A model generated the notes under the pieces. That model did not search any database. It saw only the letters and a program-made list of their open reading frames with translations, and was not told where the DNA came from. Positions 62,094-64,000 of a stretch of DNA of 64,000 nt are shown piece by piece. This DNA comes from Blastocatellia bacterium (lineage in GTDB: Bacteria; Acidobacteriota; Blastocatellia; UBA7656; JADIYM01), in NCBI GenBank assembly GCA_021463145.1, contig JAJTWZ010000001.1, forward strand, positions 62,001-126,000, given 5' to 3'. Position numbers and translations under genes: made by a program. Within the stretch, counting starts at the first letter, position 1. Each line of letters begins with the position of its first letter.

Positions 62094-63976
62094 GGGCGGT
62101 TTCCTCCCGGAGGAGGCGGAAGGGCGTCGGCCCGCGGCTCGCTGCCGGGCGGCGGCAAGAGGGGCTTCGGTGAGTCACTGCCAGCAGACGGGGCCTCCGG
62201 CTCCGGCCCGAACACCGCCGGATCGACAGCCGGCTTCGCCTCGCTCGCCCAACGCGCGGCGCGATCCCTGGCGAGCTTCTCCTGCGCTTCGGGCGTGGGA
62301 GCGTATCGGTCTTCGACGCCGGTCTGGTGCCACACCTGGTACGCGAGCATCTGGCTCGGCCGCTCGAACAGATCGAGCACGGGTTTCGGATAGACTCCGA
62401 TCCAGAACGCGAGTACGACAAGCGGCAGCATGTACCACCACTCGCGCCGCGACATATCCGGGAGAGCGAGGTTTACGTCGCGCTCGACCTTCCCGAACAT
62501 CAGGCGTTGGTAGAGCCAGAGCGTGTACGCTGCACCGAGCACGATGCCGATCACGCCGGCCGCCGCCCACCAGGGGTTCGCTTCGAATGCGCCGCGCAGT
62601 ATGAGGAACTCGCCGATGAAACCGTTCAGAAGTGGCAGACCTATCGATGACAGGACGATGATGAGGAACACGACGGCAAGTCCCGGCGTCACGGCCGACA
62701 GGCCGCCGTACTCCGAGATGATGCGCGTGTGCCGTCGCTCATAAAGTATGCCGACGATCAGGAAGAGCCCGCTGGTCGAGATGCCGTGATTGACCATCTG
62801 GAGAGTCGCACCCGAGATGCCGTTCGGATTCAGCGCGAAGAGACCGAGCACGACCATGCCCATGTGCGAGACCGAGGAGTATGCAACCAGCTTCTTCATG
62901 TCGCCGAGCGTGGCAACGTGGTACATCGAACATAGCGCCCCGTAGATGATGCCGACGATCGCCAACCCCACGACGACGTTCAGTACGTCCGCGTCGCGGC
63001 TTGCATCGGGCAGGATCGGCATGCTGATTCGCAGGAACCCATAACCGCCGAGTTTGAGGAGCACGCCGGCGAGGATGACCGAACCGGCCGTCGGCGCTTC
63101 GACGTGAGCGTCCGGCAGCCAGGTGTGGAACGGGAACATCGGCACCTTGAAGGCAAATCCGGCGAAGAACCCCGCGAAGAGCCAGATCTGGATCGACAGA
63201 GGAATGAGCGCCGCGCCCGTCAGCAGGCGCGCGCCGCCGATCGCGTGCAATGCCGGCAGACAGAACGTGCCGTCCCCGGCGCGGATCGAGGCGATCGCGC
63301 CGTCGACGAGCGACTGCATCGCCGCGTTCGATCCGCAAAGCGTCTTCGCCGCCGCCTGCACCGGCGTGAGGCTCGCCACGGTCGAAGGATCGATCGTGAT
63401 CGAATAGAGCTTCAGGATCGCGAGCAGCATGATCACCGAGCCCACGAGCGTGAACAGGAAGAATTTGATTGCCGCGTAGAGACGCCGTTCCCCGCCCCAG
63501 ATGGCGATGAGGAAGTACATCGGGACTAGCGAGACCTCCCAGAAGACGTAGAAAAGAAAAAGGTCCATCGACGCGAACACGCCGATGGTCGTGGCCTGCA
63601 TGAGGAGCAGGAAGACGTAGAACTCCTTCTCGCGCTTCGCGACCGCGTTGAACGCGCTGCAGCACGCCACGGCACCGAGCAGCGCCGTCAGGACGATGAG
63701 CGCGATCGATATGCCGTCGACGCCGAGCGCGTAGCGCGCGCCGATCGCCGGAATCCACGTCGCGTCCTCGATGAACTGGATACCGCCCGCCGATCGACTG
63801 TAGGCGAAGACGAGGGGCAGCGTCGTGACGAACGACACACTCATCGCGACGTTCGCCGCAAACTTGATCGCCCGCGATTGCGCGGCGGGTATGGCCATGA
63901 CCACGAGCGCGGCGAGTACCGGGAGCCACACGACGATCGAGAGCCAGTGGATGTCGGCGAGCGCGCGCTCGGTCAT
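62090..63976 (-). CDS. nuoM: NADH-quinone oxidoreductase subunit M with extended C-terminal tail
   Basis: This is a 628-residue antiporter-like proton-pumping subunit of complex I. Landmarks: FLFYVFWEVSLVPMYFLIAIWGG with the conserved Glu, KVPMFPFHTWLPDAHVEAPTAGS, KLVAYSSVSHMGMVVLGLF and LPLLNGFIGEFLILRGAF. After the last helix an about 100-residue hydrophilic tail rich in Pro, Ala and Glu follows (from about residue 530), longer than in most NuoM. The start overlaps the preceding gene's stop (ATGA), and the stop overlaps nuoN by 4 nt. Confidence 0.95.
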   Translation of the reverse strand: MTERALADIHWLSIVVWLPVLAALVVMAIPAAQSRAIKFAANVAMSVSFVTTLPLVFAYSRSAGGIQFIEDATWIPAIGARYALGVDGISIALIVLTALLGAVACCSAFNAVAKREKEFYVFLLLMQATTIGVFASMDLFLFYVFWEVSLVPMYFLIAIWGGERRLYAAIKFFLFTLVGSVIMLLAILKLYSITIDPSTVASLTPVQAAAKTLCGSNAAMQSLVDGAIASIRAGDGTFCLPALHAIGGARLLTGAALIPLSIQIWLFAGFFAGFAFKVPMFPFHTWLPDAHVEAPTAGSVILAGVLLKLGGYGFLRISMPILPDASRDADVLNVVVGLAIVGIIYGALCSMYHVATLGDMKKLVAYSSVSHMGMVVLGLFALNPNGISGATLQMVNHGISTSGLFLIVGILYERRHTRIISEYGGLSAVTPGLAVVFLIIVLSSIGLPLLNGFIGEFLILRGAFEANPWWAAAGVIGIVLGAAYTLWLYQRLMFGKVERDVNLALPDMSRREWWYMLPLVVLAFWIGVYPKPVLDLFERPSQMLAYQVWHQTGVEDRYAPTPEAQEKLARDRAARWASEAKPAVDPAVFGPEPEAPSAGSDSPKPLLPPPGSEPRADALPPPPGGNRP

Positions 63977-64000
63977 TGACCACCTCCAAACCAGTGTCCG
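63973..64000 (-). CDS. 3' end of the upstream gene, probably nuoL
   Basis: The last bases of the window read on the minus strand as G-H-W-F-G-G-G-Q followed by TGA, the TGA overlapping the nuoM ATG by 2 bases (ATGA). The position before nuoM-nuoN is that of nuoL in nearly all complex I operons. The protein itself lies outside the window, so the name is an inference from order. Confidence 0.45.

Noticed and set aside
60376-62421. A 681-codon minus-strand open frame overlapping nuoN
   Set aside because: It is very Arg-rich with no domain pattern, in a different frame from the clearly real nuoN; a GC-rich shadow frame.

Overview
The window is a contiguous, gene-dense, GC-rich chromosomal segment from a diderm bacterium. 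LPS export (an LptF-LptG fusion), lipoprotein processing (Lgt), many exported or lipidated proteins, complex I and an F-type ATP synthase all point that way. The single-chain LptF-LptG permease, the abundance of very large exported repeat proteins and the general gene content suggest Acidobacteriota or a relative. That is an inference from content; there is no rRNA in the window to confirm it. I found no CRISPR array, prophage, transposase or tRNA gene.

Layout. 0-6 kb: tail of a secreted metallopeptidase, the lptFG fusion, divergent rnhA and cupin genes sharing a symmetric promoter, and a trypsin-like protease joined through one membrane helix to an FHA domain. 5.9-18.5 kb: ten minus-strand genes (cobB, larC, folE, metG, tatD, then polyprenyl diphosphate synthase, a zinc-ribbon/FGE-like membrane protein, a PEGA protein, mgtE and a zinc dehydrogenase). 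A strong promoter precedes cobB and many of the junctions are overlapping or nearly so. 18.8-20.8 kb: argS. 20.9-35.4 kb: five consecutive minus-strand genes for exported proteins of unknown joint function (propeller protein, VIT-vWA protein, small lipoprotein, a 2549-residue TPR protein, an exported protein). 35.7-41.1 kb: phoH-ybeY, and convergently rsmA-ribD-tsaD-cyclophilin. 41.2-41.45 kb: a small gene read through an in-frame TGA, which I interpret as a SelW-like selenoprotein. 41.5-53 kb: an IPT-repeat protein with a DUF4097-like partner, a GAF-PP2C phosphatase, a lipoprotein, a fatty-acid desaturase, dacB, rluD-lgt and manC. 53-54.6 kb: an NfeD-stomatin pair. 54.7-64 kb: bioenergetics (nuoL end, nuoM, nuoN, atpZ, then atpI-atpB-atpE), interrupted between atpZ and atpI by an FG-GAP protein and a membrane-anchored MsrB.

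The most interesting signal is the selenoprotein gene at 41212-41448. It has a promoter, a Shine-Dalgarno sequence, a C-x-x-U redox motif with U encoded by TGA, a hairpin 16 nt after the TGA, and a strong terminator-like hairpin downstream. Conventional gene calling would miss or split it. It implies that the organism decodes selenocysteine, although no sel genes are in this window. Second in interest are the five-gene exported cluster, the interruption of the atp locus, and two families of intergenic inverted repeats around atpI-B-E.

Limits: product names rest on motifs read by eye. Starts were adjusted where a signal peptide, Shine-Dalgarno sequence or promoter favoured a shorter form. Promoter calls are consensus matches only.
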